DNA from: Riptortus pedestris | Lineage: Eukaryota > Arthropoda > Insecta > Hemiptera > Alydidae | Length of the DNA: 64,000 nt | Assembly (NCBI GenBank): GCA_019009955.1 | Contig: CM032231.1 | Span: forward strand, 89,758,501 to 89,822,500 | Direction of reading: 5' to 3' | Shown here: positions 36,788 through 46,938 of the stretch, in pieces | Position numbering within the stretch: position 1 is the first letter of the stretch | How the letters are laid out: each line of letters begins with the position of its first letter | Notes under the pieces: generated by a model | Databases searched by the model: none | Told to the model about the DNA's origin: nothing | The model's input: the letters and a program-made list of their open reading frames with translations, nothing else | Position numbers and translations under genes: made by a program

Positions 36788-37718
36788 AGTCCGTCACGCA
36801 GGGGCTGCGTAAACTAAGCAGATTTCCCTCGTGAAGATTAATAATAGATACTCGTAAATCTACATACTGGTAACACAACACCACCGTGAATAAATACAAA
36901 CGGAAATAAGAAATCAACGGAAGGATCAAGAAGGTCAAACACCTCCACTCTTAATTAATTAAGAGTGGAGGTGTTTAACCTTTTCATCCTTCCGTTGATG
37001 ATGGACCTCCACCAGCCAGCCCAAATCCAGAGAAATAAGAAATGTTTCATCCAATTTCAATAACCTGCCGACAGGGAGCGTTAGGTTAGAAATGTAAACA
37101 AACGGCTCTGCCCGCCTCAAGGGAAAGTAAAACAATTTCTGAAATATATCAGAATATAACGTATTAATTTTATTGAGAACTATTTACTTATAATAGTAAT
37201 ATAATAATTTTTATCTCAATCAATCAAATTTTAGTAGTCCAAAACCTTAAGACTGGGGGGGGGGGGGGGGTGACCAGAACATATTTGCATTTATCTCGTA
37301 TAATAAAGGTCTCTTCAATACAATTTTTGGTATTTATACTTCGAATAATGTGATTTATTATGTAGCAGAGTATTGTTTATGTAACATGAGTAGAAGTGGC
37401 GGTTTGCTGATGGCTGAAAACTGAAAAATGCAAATATCTCGGTTAATATTCAAGATATTGAATAAATGTATATAACAATATTTATAGTACATTTAATTTG
37501 CAATAAGATTAGTTCTATACAATGTTTCGATCCGACCTATGGTAACGGAGATATTTCGAATTTTCAAAAATCCTCCCCTCTAAACCGCCCCCCCCCCTCC
37601 CCCAGGCCCAATTTTAGCCGGTAACGAACTTGGTCTTTCTTTTTACATAAAACGACTAAACTTCCCGTTTGATAGCGATTAAACAATAATTGCGACCACT
37701 AGAGCGGTAACAGACAAA
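36788..37718 (+). mobile_element. HTE copy 22, 5' segment (split host of a nested cluster)
   Basis: Starts with intact GTCCGTCACGCAGGGGCTGC. Beta 5' third interrupted at 36915-37032 by a fold-back retroposon, G-run at 37255-37271, full core to AGAGCGGTAACAGACAAA. Sequence breaks at 37718 where a Helitron begins and resumes at 44106 with TATACAGTTTTGAACGGACC, exactly the block that follows the array in other copies. Confidence 0.85.
36915..37032 (+). mobile_element. Fold-back retroposon insertion with 11-bp TSD
   Basis: A 118-bp insert flanked by perfect AAATAAGAAAT repeats (36904-36914, 37033-37043). Positions 36915 to about 36998 form a near-perfect hairpin: CAACGGAAGGAT...CACCTCCACTCTTAATTAATTAAGAGTGGAGGTG...ATCCTTCCGTTG, with only a few mismatches. 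The part outside the hairpin (GATGGACCTCCACCAGCC, CCCAAATCC) matches the retroposon 3' end at 19131-19290, including the order of elements. So one arm is that 3' end and the other is its inverted copy. Confidence 0.8.
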
Positions 37719-39760
37719 TCTATATCTATATATATGTAAAATTGTAACCTCTGTCTGTACATTGATTTTTTTCGCGAAATTTCACGATAACTTTTCGTTT
37801 CACATGTCATAGACACCATAACTGCATTTTGTTTCTTTCGTGTATGTTTGTTTGTTTGTTACCTTTTCACGCATAAACGGCTGAACCGAATTTTCTGAAA
37901 CTTGGTATGTATATTACTACTAGCCCAACTTAGACTTTAGGCTATATTAATATTCTCTAAGACAAACAGGAGTGGGGGTTATAAGGGAGTCCTGAAATTA
38001 AAAATAGCGATATTTCGTTTCCTATGGCTTTTTAAGCAAATATGCCCATAACAAAAGTTGTTTATTTTGTAATTTAGAGTAACTTTTGTTATATGCACTT
38101 TTTTCGTATACGGAAGTATAAATGAGTTATACGCTAAAAGCTATAGCGGGAGTCCACAATTTTATTTGGGACAAAAGACTCAACCGAACTAAACCAAGCT
38201 CGGTATGTGAATTAGCACTAACGTCTTCCTTTTAATAAGCTATACTAACATTTCTAGGGACGTGCAGGAGTGGGGGTTATAAGGGAGGCCTGAAATTGAT
38301 AATAGTGATATTTCGTTTCCTATTGCATTTTCGGCAAATATCACTTAACCAAAGTTGTTTATTTTGCTATTTAGAGTAACTTTTGTTATATGCACTTTTG
38401 CCGTTTACGGAAGTATAAATGCGTTATACGCTAAAAGCTATAGCGGGAGTCCACAATTTTATTTGGCACAAAAGACTCAACCGAATTAAACCAAACTGGG
38501 TATCTGAATTAGTACTAACGCCTTCATTATAATAAGCTATACTAACATTTCTTGGGACGGGCAGGAGTGGGGGTTATAAGGAAGGCCTGAAATTAATAAT
38601 AGTGATATTTCGTTTCCTATTGTATTTTCGGCAAATATGCCCATAACAAAAGTTGTTTATTTTGTTATTTAGAGAAACTTTTTTATATACACTATCATTG
38701 TATACCGAAGCATAAAGGCGTTATATGCTGAAAATTATAGTGGGAGACAACAATTTTATTTGGCACAAAAGACACAACCGAACTAAATAAAACACTCAGT
38801 ATGTGTATAAGCACTAACGCCTTCCTTATAATAAGTCATACTAACATTTCTAGGGACGGGCAGGAGTGGGGGTTATAAGGGAGGCCTGAAATTAATAATA
38901 ATGATTTCCTATTGGGGTTTCGGCAAATATGCACATAACAAAAGTTGTTTATTTTGTTATTTAGAGAAATTTGCTCAACACTTCATTTCAATATGAACTA
39001 CCAGGTACCTCTCCTGAAAAAATTAATTCAAATGTATGACAATATTTTCTCCTTATTAATTCAAATCTATGCATAATGCACAGGAGACGGGAAATATGAT
39101 AATATGCAAGACAGTGAAGTCTTACATAAAAAAATTATTTTATTATTAACAAATGCCAACAACGGGTATTAACCCTAAACACTGGAACGGGTAAATGTCA
39201 AAATATTGTGCAAAGTAAAGCCTTGCCAAAAATATACCATCACCATTCAGCCTCAAATGAATAATAAAATAATACTTTGAATCAATATTTTAAGGAAAAC
39301 TATGGAGATGCTGGAGCGGAAGGAGGCCGGAGCCTAAACAGTTAATTGAGTTAATTTATTTCCTGTGAAATGATTTCCTCTGAGCTCTACTATTACGAAT
39401 ATAATCTAATGTACAAAACTATGTTTAAACTATATGTGCTCGGATTGGTTTTTGACAGGGAATAAGTTTCATTATAGAGGATATTTAATTGTAATAAATG
39501 CTATCCACGATTATGGTTTGAAGTATTCAAAAAGGTGAGTTGGAAAAGTGGAGAGGGATAGATTAGGAACACATTTTTATTTATTCTTCAAAATTAATAT
39601 TTCTCATCTATACGTCGCCTGCCTGACCCTCACGGGAAAACAATGCGCCCAGACGGGAAGTGAAGTAAACATTGAAGCCTTGCTCAAAAAAAAAAAAAAA
39701 AAATACTATTATCATTCTGCCTCAAATGATTTCCCGAGCGAAGCCGGGTACCTTAGCTAG
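37719..39760 (+). mobile_element. Non-autonomous Helitron H1
   Basis: The 5' end is A|TCTATATCTATATATATG then TAAAATTGTAACCTCTGTCTG. The 3' end is TTCCCGAGCGAAGCCGGG hairpin, TACCTTAG, CTAG|T. These are the TC start, 3' hairpin and CTRR end, inserted between A and T, that define Helitrons. It contains four about 298-bp internal tandem units and a TTTG array at 37848. A second, hairpin-less 3' region (AGCCTTGCC...TCAGCCTCAAATGA, 39220-39260) precedes about 470 bp of extra sequence before the real end. No Rep/helicase frame. Confidence 0.8.
37950..38990 (+). repeat. About 298-bp tandem units inside Helitron H1
   Basis: AGGAGTGGGGGTTATAAGG recurs near 37968, 38266, 38564 and 38864. Each unit continues with a GATATTTCGTTTCCTATTG block, AAAGTTGTTTATTTTG, an AGTAACTTTTGTTATAT block, and TATAGCGGGAGTCCACAATT. 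Homologous units occur about three times in each of the other three Helitrons, and once in H5. Confidence 0.8.
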
Positions 39761-41785
39761 TATATATATAAAATTGTAACCTCTGTCTGTACATTGATTT
39801 TTTTCGCGAAATTTCACGATAACTTTTCGTTTCACATGTCATAGACACCATAACTGCATTTTGTTTCTTTGGTGTCTGTTTGTTTGTTTGTTTGTTTGTT
39901 TGTTTGTTTGTTACCTTTTCTCGCATAAACGGCTGAACCGAATTTTATGAAACTTGGTATGTATATTACTACTAACCCAACTTAGACTTTAGGCTATATT
40001 AAAATTCTCTGAGACGAACAGGAGTGGGGGTTATAAGGGAAGCCAGAAATTAAAAATAGCGATATTTCGTTTCCTATTAGTTTTTCGGCAAATATGAACA
40101 GAATAAAAGTTGTTTATTTTGTTATTTAGAGTAACTTTTGTTATATACACTTTTTTCGTATACCGAATTATAAACGAGATATTCGCTAAAACCTATAGCG
40201 GAAGTGAACAATTTTATTTGGGACAAAAGATCCAACCGAAATAAATAAAACTCGGCATATGTAATAGCACTAACGCTTTCATTATAACAAGCCATACCAA
40301 CATTTCTAGGGACGGTCAAGAGTGGGGGTTATGAGGGATGCCAGAAATTAAAAATAGCGATATTTCGTTTCGTATTGGTTTCTTGGCAAATATGAACATA
40401 ACAAAAGTTGTTTATTTTGTTATTTAGAGTAACTTTTGTTATATACACTTTTCTTTTATAACAAAGTATAAACGAGATATACGCTAAAAACTAAAGCGGG
40501 GGCAACTATTTTATTGGGCACTAGCGGTAGAACCGAACTTAACAACACTCGGTATGTAAATTAGCATTAATTCTTCCATGATTATAAGCTATACTAAAAA
40601 TTTTAAGTTCCAAGGGGAATGGGGGTTATGCGGGAGGCCTGAAATAAAAATTCGCGATATTTCATCGTCTATTTGGTTTTTGGCAATTGTGCACATAACA
40701 TAAGTTGTTTACTTTTTTAATTAGTGTAAATTTTGTTTTATAATTATTTTTTTTTGTAAAATAAGGTATGAAGCAAGTAATTTGCTTAGAAATATTGATA
40801 TGCTCGACAATACATTCCAATATGAACTACCCAGGTATCTCACCTGGATATAATTCAAATCCATGTTAGAATTTTATCCTTAATAATTCAAAACTATGTT
40901 ATTCTTTAACGCCAGTAACAGTTTGCACCAAATAAGGTATACTGCCCCCACCCTTCCCTAAGTGTATTTAATACATTATTTAATTAAAACGTGAAAAATA
41001 TTTGAAACAGTTTTAGAATTGTGAAGATAATGTAATATGATTTTTTAATATATTTGAATATATTAGAGGATAGCTATCCAAAATGCATTGCAGGTTGGCA
41101 GCACTGAGGCTATGTAAGTGCCGAGCTACTTCCTTTGTCCTATCAGTTCTGCCGCTTCCCTTCCGACCTCATATTGGTCTAAGTTTACATGTTAATTGAT
41201 GCTTATAGCAATGTATTATTATTCTCAGGAATGTGAATTTCTTTAATTATCATAAATAAATAATTTACTAGAATAAACCCTAGGGAGGAGCACTCAGGTA
41301 TTTCTGGTATTTATTAACTCTGCTCCGTTAATGTATTATGATATACTTTACTGAAAACCAATATGAATACACAGTTTACAATCGAGACTTATGAAAGAGT
41401 GTTTTAATAGAGGCTATGTCATATCTAAAACAGCTGTCACCGTTGGACATTGTACCGCATGAAGGGAAAGAAACTTATTCATACATGGTTTGGAAGATAG
41501 AATACATCTAGGATTATGAATTATATGGTCCATCACTTTATAAAAAAAAAACTACATACACAGAGGACGGGAAATATAAAAATATTGAGGACAATGAAGT
41601 CTTAAATAACAAATAATTTTATTATTAACAAATCCACAGTAACGACGGGTATAAATTCTAAACACTGGGACAGGGAAATAAAAAATATATTGTGGAAAGT
41701 AAAGCCTTGCCAAAAATATCTCACATATCTACATCTTCATTCAGCCTCAAATGAATTCCCGGGCGAAGCCGGGTACCTTTGCTAG
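39761..41785 (+). mobile_element. Non-autonomous Helitron H2
   Basis: Begins right at H1's CTAG|T with TATATATATAAAATTGTAACC, so the TC is lost or fused. Ends GGGCGAAGCCGGGTACC, TTTG, CTAG|T at 41785. Three internal units (AGTGGGGGTTATAAGG-like at about 40022, 40319, 40618). The 3' part contains AGCCTTGCCAAAAATATC and a direct TCAAATGAATTCCCGGGCG join, without H1's extra 470 bp. Confidence 0.8.
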
Positions 41786-41817
41786 TATATATATATATAT
41801 ATATATAGATAGATATA

Positions 41818-42909
41818 CTAGCTCAGATACCCGGCTTCGCCCGGGAATTCATTTGAGGCTGAATGGTGATGGTATTTTATTGGCAATACTTTACATTGCA
41901 CAATATTTTGACATTTACCCGTCCCAGTGTTTAGGATTGATACCCGTCGTTGCCGTGGATTTGCTAATAATAGAATATTTGTTCGATAAGGCTTCACTGT
42001 CTTCGATATTTTTATATTTCCCGTCTCTTATGCATGTAAATATGGTGAATTTTTATTTCAGGCCTCCCTTATAACCCACCTCCCGTTCGAACCTAAAAAT
42101 TATAATATAACTTATAATCATGGAAGAATTAATGCTAATTGACATACCGAGCTTTGTTATGATCGGTTCAGCCGTTAGTGCCCAATAAAATTGTTGGCTC
42201 CCGCTAAAGTTTTAACGTATAACTCATTTTTACTTAGGTATACGACAAAAGTGTATATAACAAAAGTTACTCCAAATAACAAAATAAACAACTTTTGATA
42301 TGTTTATATTTGCGGAAAAACCAACAGGAAACGAAATATCACTATTTTTAATTTCAGGCCTCCCTTATAACCCCCACTCCTGCCCGTCCCTAGAAATGTT
42401 AGAATGGCTTATTATAAGGAAGACGTTAGTGCTAATTTACATACCGAGTTTGGTTCAGTTCGGTTGAGTCTTTTGTGCCAAATAAAATTGTTGACTTCCG
42501 CTATCATTTTTAGCGTGTAACGCCTTTATACTTAGGTATATGACAAAAAAATATATAACAAAAGTTACTCTAAATAACAAACTAAACGACTTTTGTTATG
42601 TGCATAATTGCCGAAAATGCAATAGGAAACGAAATATCACTATTTTTAATTTCAGGCCTCCCTTATAACCCCCACTCCTGTTCGTCTCAGAGAATATTAA
42701 CATAGCCTAAAGTCTAAGTTGGGTTAGTAGTAATATACATACCAAGTTTCATAAAATTCGGTTCAGCCGTTTATGGGTGAAAAGGTAACAAACAAACAAA
42801 CAAACATACACGAAAGAAACAAAATGCAGTTATGGTGTCTATGACATGTGAAACGAAAAGTTATCGTGAAATTTTGCGAAAAAAAATCAATGTACAGACA
42901 GAGGTTACA

Positions 42910-42984
<75 letters not shown>
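41818..42984 (-). mobile_element. Non-autonomous Helitron H3
   Basis: Opposite orientation to H1/H2. The 3' end at 41818 reads, on minus, CCGGGCGAAGCCGGGTATC, TGAG, CTAG|T. Three internal units appear as reverse complements (TATAACCCCCACTCCTG). The 5' side runs TGTAACAAAAA... (on plus GAGGTTACAATTTTTA) into a 70-bp (TA)n array (42916-42984), where the TC is not distinguishable. Confidence 0.75.
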
Positions 42985-42985
<1 letters not shown>

Positions 42986-44105
42986 TAGCTCAGATACCCG
43001 GCTTCGCCCGGGAATTCATTTGAGGCTGAATGTTGATGGTATTTTTTAGCAGGCTTTACATTGCACAATATTTTGACATTTACCCGTCCCAGTGTTTAGG
43101 ATTGATACCCGTCTTTGCCATGGATTTGCTAATAATAGAATTATTTGTTCGATAAGGCTTTACAGTCTTCGATATTTTTATATTTCCCGTCTCTTATCCA
43201 TGTAAATATGGTGAATTTTTATTTCAGGCCTCCCTTATACCCCCCACTCTCGTTAAAATTTTAATATAACTTATAATCATGGAAGAATTAATGCTAATTG
43301 ACATACCAAGTTTTGTTAAGTTCGGTTCAGCCTTAGTGCCCGCTAAAGTTTTAACGTATAACTCATTTATACTTAGGTATACGACAAAAGTGTATATAAC
43401 AAAAGTTACTCCAAATAACAAAATAAACAACTTTTGTTATGTTTATATTTGCGGAAAAACCAATAGGATACGAAAAATCGCTATTTTTAATTTCAGGCTT
43501 CCCTTATAACCCCCACTCCTGTCCGTCCATAGAAATTTTGGTATGGCTTATTATAATTAAGGCCTCACTGCTAATACACATACCGAGTTTTATTTAGTTC
43601 GGTTGAGTCTTTTATGGCAAAATATATTGTTGACTCCCGCTATAATTTTTAGCGTATAACGCATTTAAACTTCGGTATACGACAAAAGTATATATTACAA
43701 ATGTTACTCTAAATAACAAAATAAACAACTTTTGTCATGTACATATTTGCCGAAAAACCAATAGAAAACGAAATATCGCTATTTTTAATTTCAGGCTTCC
43801 CTTATAACCCCCACTCCTGTTCGTCTCAGAGAAAATTAATATAGCCTAAAGTCTAAGTTGGGTTAGTAGTAATATACATACCAAGTTTCATAAAATTCGG
43901 TTCAGCCGTTTATGCGTGAAAAGGTAACAAACAAACAAACAAATAAACAAACAAACAAACAAACAAACAAACAAACAAACAAACAGACACCAAAAAAACA
44001 AAATGCAGTTATAGTGTCTATGACATGTGAAACGAAAAGTTATCGTGAAATTTCGCGAAAAAAATCAATGTACAGACAGAGGTTACAATTTTATATATAT
44101 ATAGA
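42985..44105 (-). mobile_element. Non-autonomous Helitron H4
   Basis: Head-to-tail with H3. The 3' hairpin and CTAG start at 42985. The 5' end on minus is A|TCTATATATATAAAATTG at 44105. An (AAAC)n array at 43926-43985 mirrors the (TTTG)n arrays of H1/H2. Three shortened units. The Lys/Gln-Thr frame here is that array, not a gene. Confidence 0.8.
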
Positions 44106-44225
44106 TATACAGTTTTGAACGGACCTCATTTTCGTCATCTCCTGGGTATGATCGATAGACATTTGAAGAAAAATTTCGACAATCGCGTCATGAGTACAAC
44201 CTCAATAGCTGATTTCCCTTAAGGG
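44106..44225 (+). mobile_element. HTE copy 22, 3' segment
   Basis: Continues copy 22 after the Helitron cluster: AGTTTTGAACGGACCTCATTT, GGGTATGATCGATAGACATT, ATGAGTACAACCTCAATAGC, then the palindrome up to GATTTCCCTTAAGGG. The missing half, GGGAAATCTGCTAAAA, is at 44923-44938. In between lie a 58-bp piece of alpha-type HTE 5' third (44226-44284) and a TTAA-bounded element. Confidence 0.8.
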
Positions 44226-44284
44226 CCGAACTAAGTTTCGGCGGGAACGAATAGAAGCGACCATAGCTCGTCCGTTACACTTAA

Positions 44285-44918
44285 CACTCCAGTAGTCGCG
44301 CCTGATCTGTGAGATCGCTGATAGATTTCATATTGTATTGCCAGACACCCTTTGCGAAGGGACTGGTGCCGTGCTTCCTATCTTCCTAGAAGGGGGTGCC
44401 GAGCATAGCCAGACTAGTAAAGACCTTCAAGCATTTAACATTGAGTCGTCAGATTACGATCGATCTCCTAGATACAGCGCGACCTCTCCTGTAAGTACTA
44501 GTGTTTATTTTATAATTATTTTCGGTCATTGAAATCGATCTAAAACATTAACTAAGTTAATTAAATACGAAATTAACTAAGTAAATTAAAACATTTTATA
44601 GCAATAATAATGATAGTAAATTTATTTTGTTAAACTGGAGGGAGAAGATCTGTGAGATACAGCGCGACCACTTTTGTTTTAAATTAATACAAAATTTATT
44701 AATTTGTACTTGTGATTTTAAATTTTTAATTTTATTTGATCCAGAACAAAAATGTCTTTCCAAAGCATTTTTATGATGTTACAAATGATGAAGATGTGAA
44801 GAAAATTCATAGAGTATTATTTGAGGTAGACGTGGATGAAGGTGGTGGTGTACATCACATTCCTCCTGCTGTAGAATATGAAATAGGAGATGAACACCTG
44901 GATACAACTACTGGAGTG
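44285..44918 (+). mobile_element. TTAA-flanked piggyBac-like element
   Basis: TTAA (44281-44284) precedes CACTCCAGTAGTCGCGCC. ACTACTGGAGTG precedes TTAA (44919-44922). The 12-bp terminal inverted repeat with duplicated TTAA is the piggyBac signature. Subterminal GATCTGTGAGAT and GATACAGCGCGACC motifs recur internally (44308, 44470, 44650). At 634 bp it would be non-autonomous. The right boundary is complicated: the reading frame through it continues at 44964 (see the ORF entry). Confidence 0.6.
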
Positions 44919-45121
44919 TTAAGGGAAATCTGCTAAAAAAAAAAAAATCTGCTTTCTGGAGTGCCACCTTTTTCATCTCAGCATACTTCTAAACGTTGCT
45001 CATTGTTAGAAGCCTATGTTAATACAAATCCTCATAAGCCTGTGTTTCGTAAATTGAAATGTCCACTGGAAATGAGATTTTTAGTAACTGAATTACTTTC
45101 AGTAAAAATTAAACGATTATG
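44338..45121 (+). pseudogene. Broken two-exon ORF in/around the piggyBac-like element
   Basis: Exon 1 opens at 44338 (MPDTLCEGTG...) and is open to ACCTCTCCT|GTAAGTACT at about 44491, a strong splice-donor match. A T-rich stretch ending TTTGATCCAG|AAC (44744) is a good acceptor, and both sites are phase 0. Exon 2 encodes an acidic segment (VTNDEDVKKIHRVLFEVDVD, then HHIPPAVEYEIGDEHLDTTT). It is broken at 44919-44963 by a 45-bp stretch with a stop; when the flanking CTGGAGTG copies are treated as one, the frame continues (PPFSSQHTSKRCSLLEAYVN) to TGA at 45119-45121. Acidic N-termini are common in piggyBac transposases, but I do not recognise this protein and no DDE domain is present. Confidence 0.45.
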
Positions 45122-45139
45122 AGTTTGTTTTCTAAAGAC

Positions 45140-45577
45140 TGAAAACGCACACCCAAAAAACAAACAACTCCCTTAATATTCGAGATTAAAAAAATATATT
45201 GAATAATAACTGTAGAAATTAATGCATAACATGATTGGTTACTTAATTTCTTTCTTATCCGACTCATAAGAACTGAGATATATAGTTTACATGTATCTCA
45301 CAATTTTGGAGTAAGCCGGTTTATTGAATAAAAGTTGCGGTTTACTAATGGCTATACATTAAGAAATTCTATAACCTGGATTAATATTCCAGATAGCCAT
45401 TAAACAACATTTATAGACAATTTTATATGCAATTAGTTTGCCTTTCTACAATATATCGTTTCAACTTATAACAACAGAGATATTTTGAGTTGTGATAACT
45501 TTTCTAAACTCCCTCCTTCCACCGGTCCGACTACAGCTATTAAAGAACTTGTTATTCTTTTTTGCATAAACCACTTA
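45140..45577 (+). mobile_element. Eroded HTE copy 23, left part
   Basis: Core fragments in order: CTGGATTAATATTCCAGATAG, ATATGCAATTAGTTTGCC, CAACTTATAACAACAGAGATA, TCCACCGGTCCGACTACAGC, TATTAAAGAACTTG, TTTTGCATAAACCACTTA. A partial, second set of matches lies upstream (45150-45290). Interrupted by the mariner at 45578 and resumed at 46866. Confidence 0.65.
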
Positions 45578-46861
45578 TTGGGTTGATGCAAAATTAATGC
45601 AGGTTTCCTCTATTGCGATATCTTAATTCCAATTGTGTAAACAAAGCAAATCCTAACATTGATCATTATTATACCTAAACAAACCTTATCTAATACCCTT
45701 TCTTTCACCTTGAATTTGATCAGTAAAATCGTTTTGTTCAGTGTGTTCAAAGGTATTAAATCGAAAATGTCAAAATGCGATTTTCTTCAAATTTATTTTT
45801 ACGAATTTAAAATAGGGCGCAGCGCTGCGCAAACGGCTCGTAATATTAACGAAGTGTGGGGTCCGGGGGCTATTAACTAGTGCACAGTGCAGCGTTGGTT
45901 CCAGAAGTTTCGCAGTGGAGATTTCGACCTCGAAGACAAGGAAGGTCGGGGCCGTCATTTTGCTCTTGACCACGACCAGCTGAGGTCAATAGTGGAAGAA
46001 GACCCAACCAAAACCACCCGAGAAATAGCGCTAGAAGTCGGCGTGAACCAATCCACAGTTGTACGCCACTTGGAAGCAATTGGTAAGGTAAAAAAGTTGT
46101 CCAAGTGGGTGCCACACCAATTAAAGGACCACCAACAAAATCGCCGCTTTGAAATCTGTTCCATGCTTGTGACACGCAATAAAAATGATCCATTTCTCGA
46201 TCGCATTGTGACGTGCGAAGAAAAATGGATCTTATACGACAACAGAAGGCGTTGTAGCCAATGGCTGGGCAAAGATGAATCACCAAAACCTTTCCCGAAG
46301 CCCAACCTGCACCCAAAAAAAGTTATGGTCACAGTTTGGGTGGTATACTGCTGGTGTTATCCACTACAGCTTTCTCAATCGAGGTGAGACTATAACTGCT
46401 GACAAGTACTGTCAAGAAATTGACAACATGAATCAAAAATTACAATGTCTTTGCCCAGCATTGATGAATCGGAAGGGACCTATCCTTCTCCATGATAACG
46501 CCAGACCACACGTCGCACAACCAACGCTACGACGACTGCACGAGTTGGGCTACGAAGTTCTCCCACACCCACCTTATTCACCTGACCTTTCTCCTACTGA
46601 CTTCCACTTTTTCAGGCATCTGGATAACTTTTTGAGGGAGAAACATTTTCAAAACCACGATGAAATTGAAAATTCGTTTCGTGACTTCATTGAGTCCAGG
46701 GATTCAGATTTTTTTTTCTGGTGGAATAAGAAAACTTGTTGAACGTTGGCAAAAGTGCATTGATTCAGATGGAAATTATTTTGATTAAATATATATAGTT
46801 AAAGTAAAGATATGACCTATTTTCAATGAATATTAAAAACCTGCATTAATTTTGCATCACC

Positions 46862-46865
<4 letters not shown>
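45578..46865 (+). mobile_element. Mariner element, cecropia-like, 1,288 bp
   Basis: 29-bp terminal inverted repeats (left TTGGGTTGATGCAAAATTAA..., right arm differing at one position, GGGGTGATG) with TA on both sides (45576-45577, 46866-46867). Length and single intronless transposase gene are normal for mariner. The element sits in an old HTE copy immediately before its (TA)n array. Confidence 0.95.
45767..46788 (+). pseudogene. Mariner transposase (D,D34D type), inactivated
   Basis: The ATG at 45767 starts a protein of about 340 residues. N-terminal DNA-binding region with two HTHs: KIGRSAAQTARNINEVWG, TVQRWFQKFRSGD, then TTREIALEVGVNQSTVVRHL. Catalytic motifs are all present: EEKWILYDN (first Asp), ILLHDNARPHVAQPT (second Asp) and PPYSPDLSPTDFHFF (third Asp, 34 residues on). 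The linker motif before the first Asp is altered. Overall similarity is to the cecropia subfamily that includes the SETMAR-type transposase. Breaks: TAG at 45879-45881 where a sense codon is expected after AIN; a one-base shift near 46340 in VWW...AGVIHYS; an extra T in the T-run at 46709-46717, after which the true C-terminus (ERWQKCIDSDGNYFD) continues in another frame to TAA at 46786-46788. Confidence 0.9.

Positions 46866-46938
<73 letters not shown>

Noticed and set aside
37835..37862. (TTTG)n/(AAAC)n arrays as CRISPR-like or regulatory repeats
   Set aside because: Simple tetranucleotide arrays at the same place in each Helitron of the cluster. No spacer structure, and the genome is eukaryotic.
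45873..46332. Long minus-strand frames (125 and 147 codons)
   Set aside because: Shadows of the mariner transposase on the plus strand.
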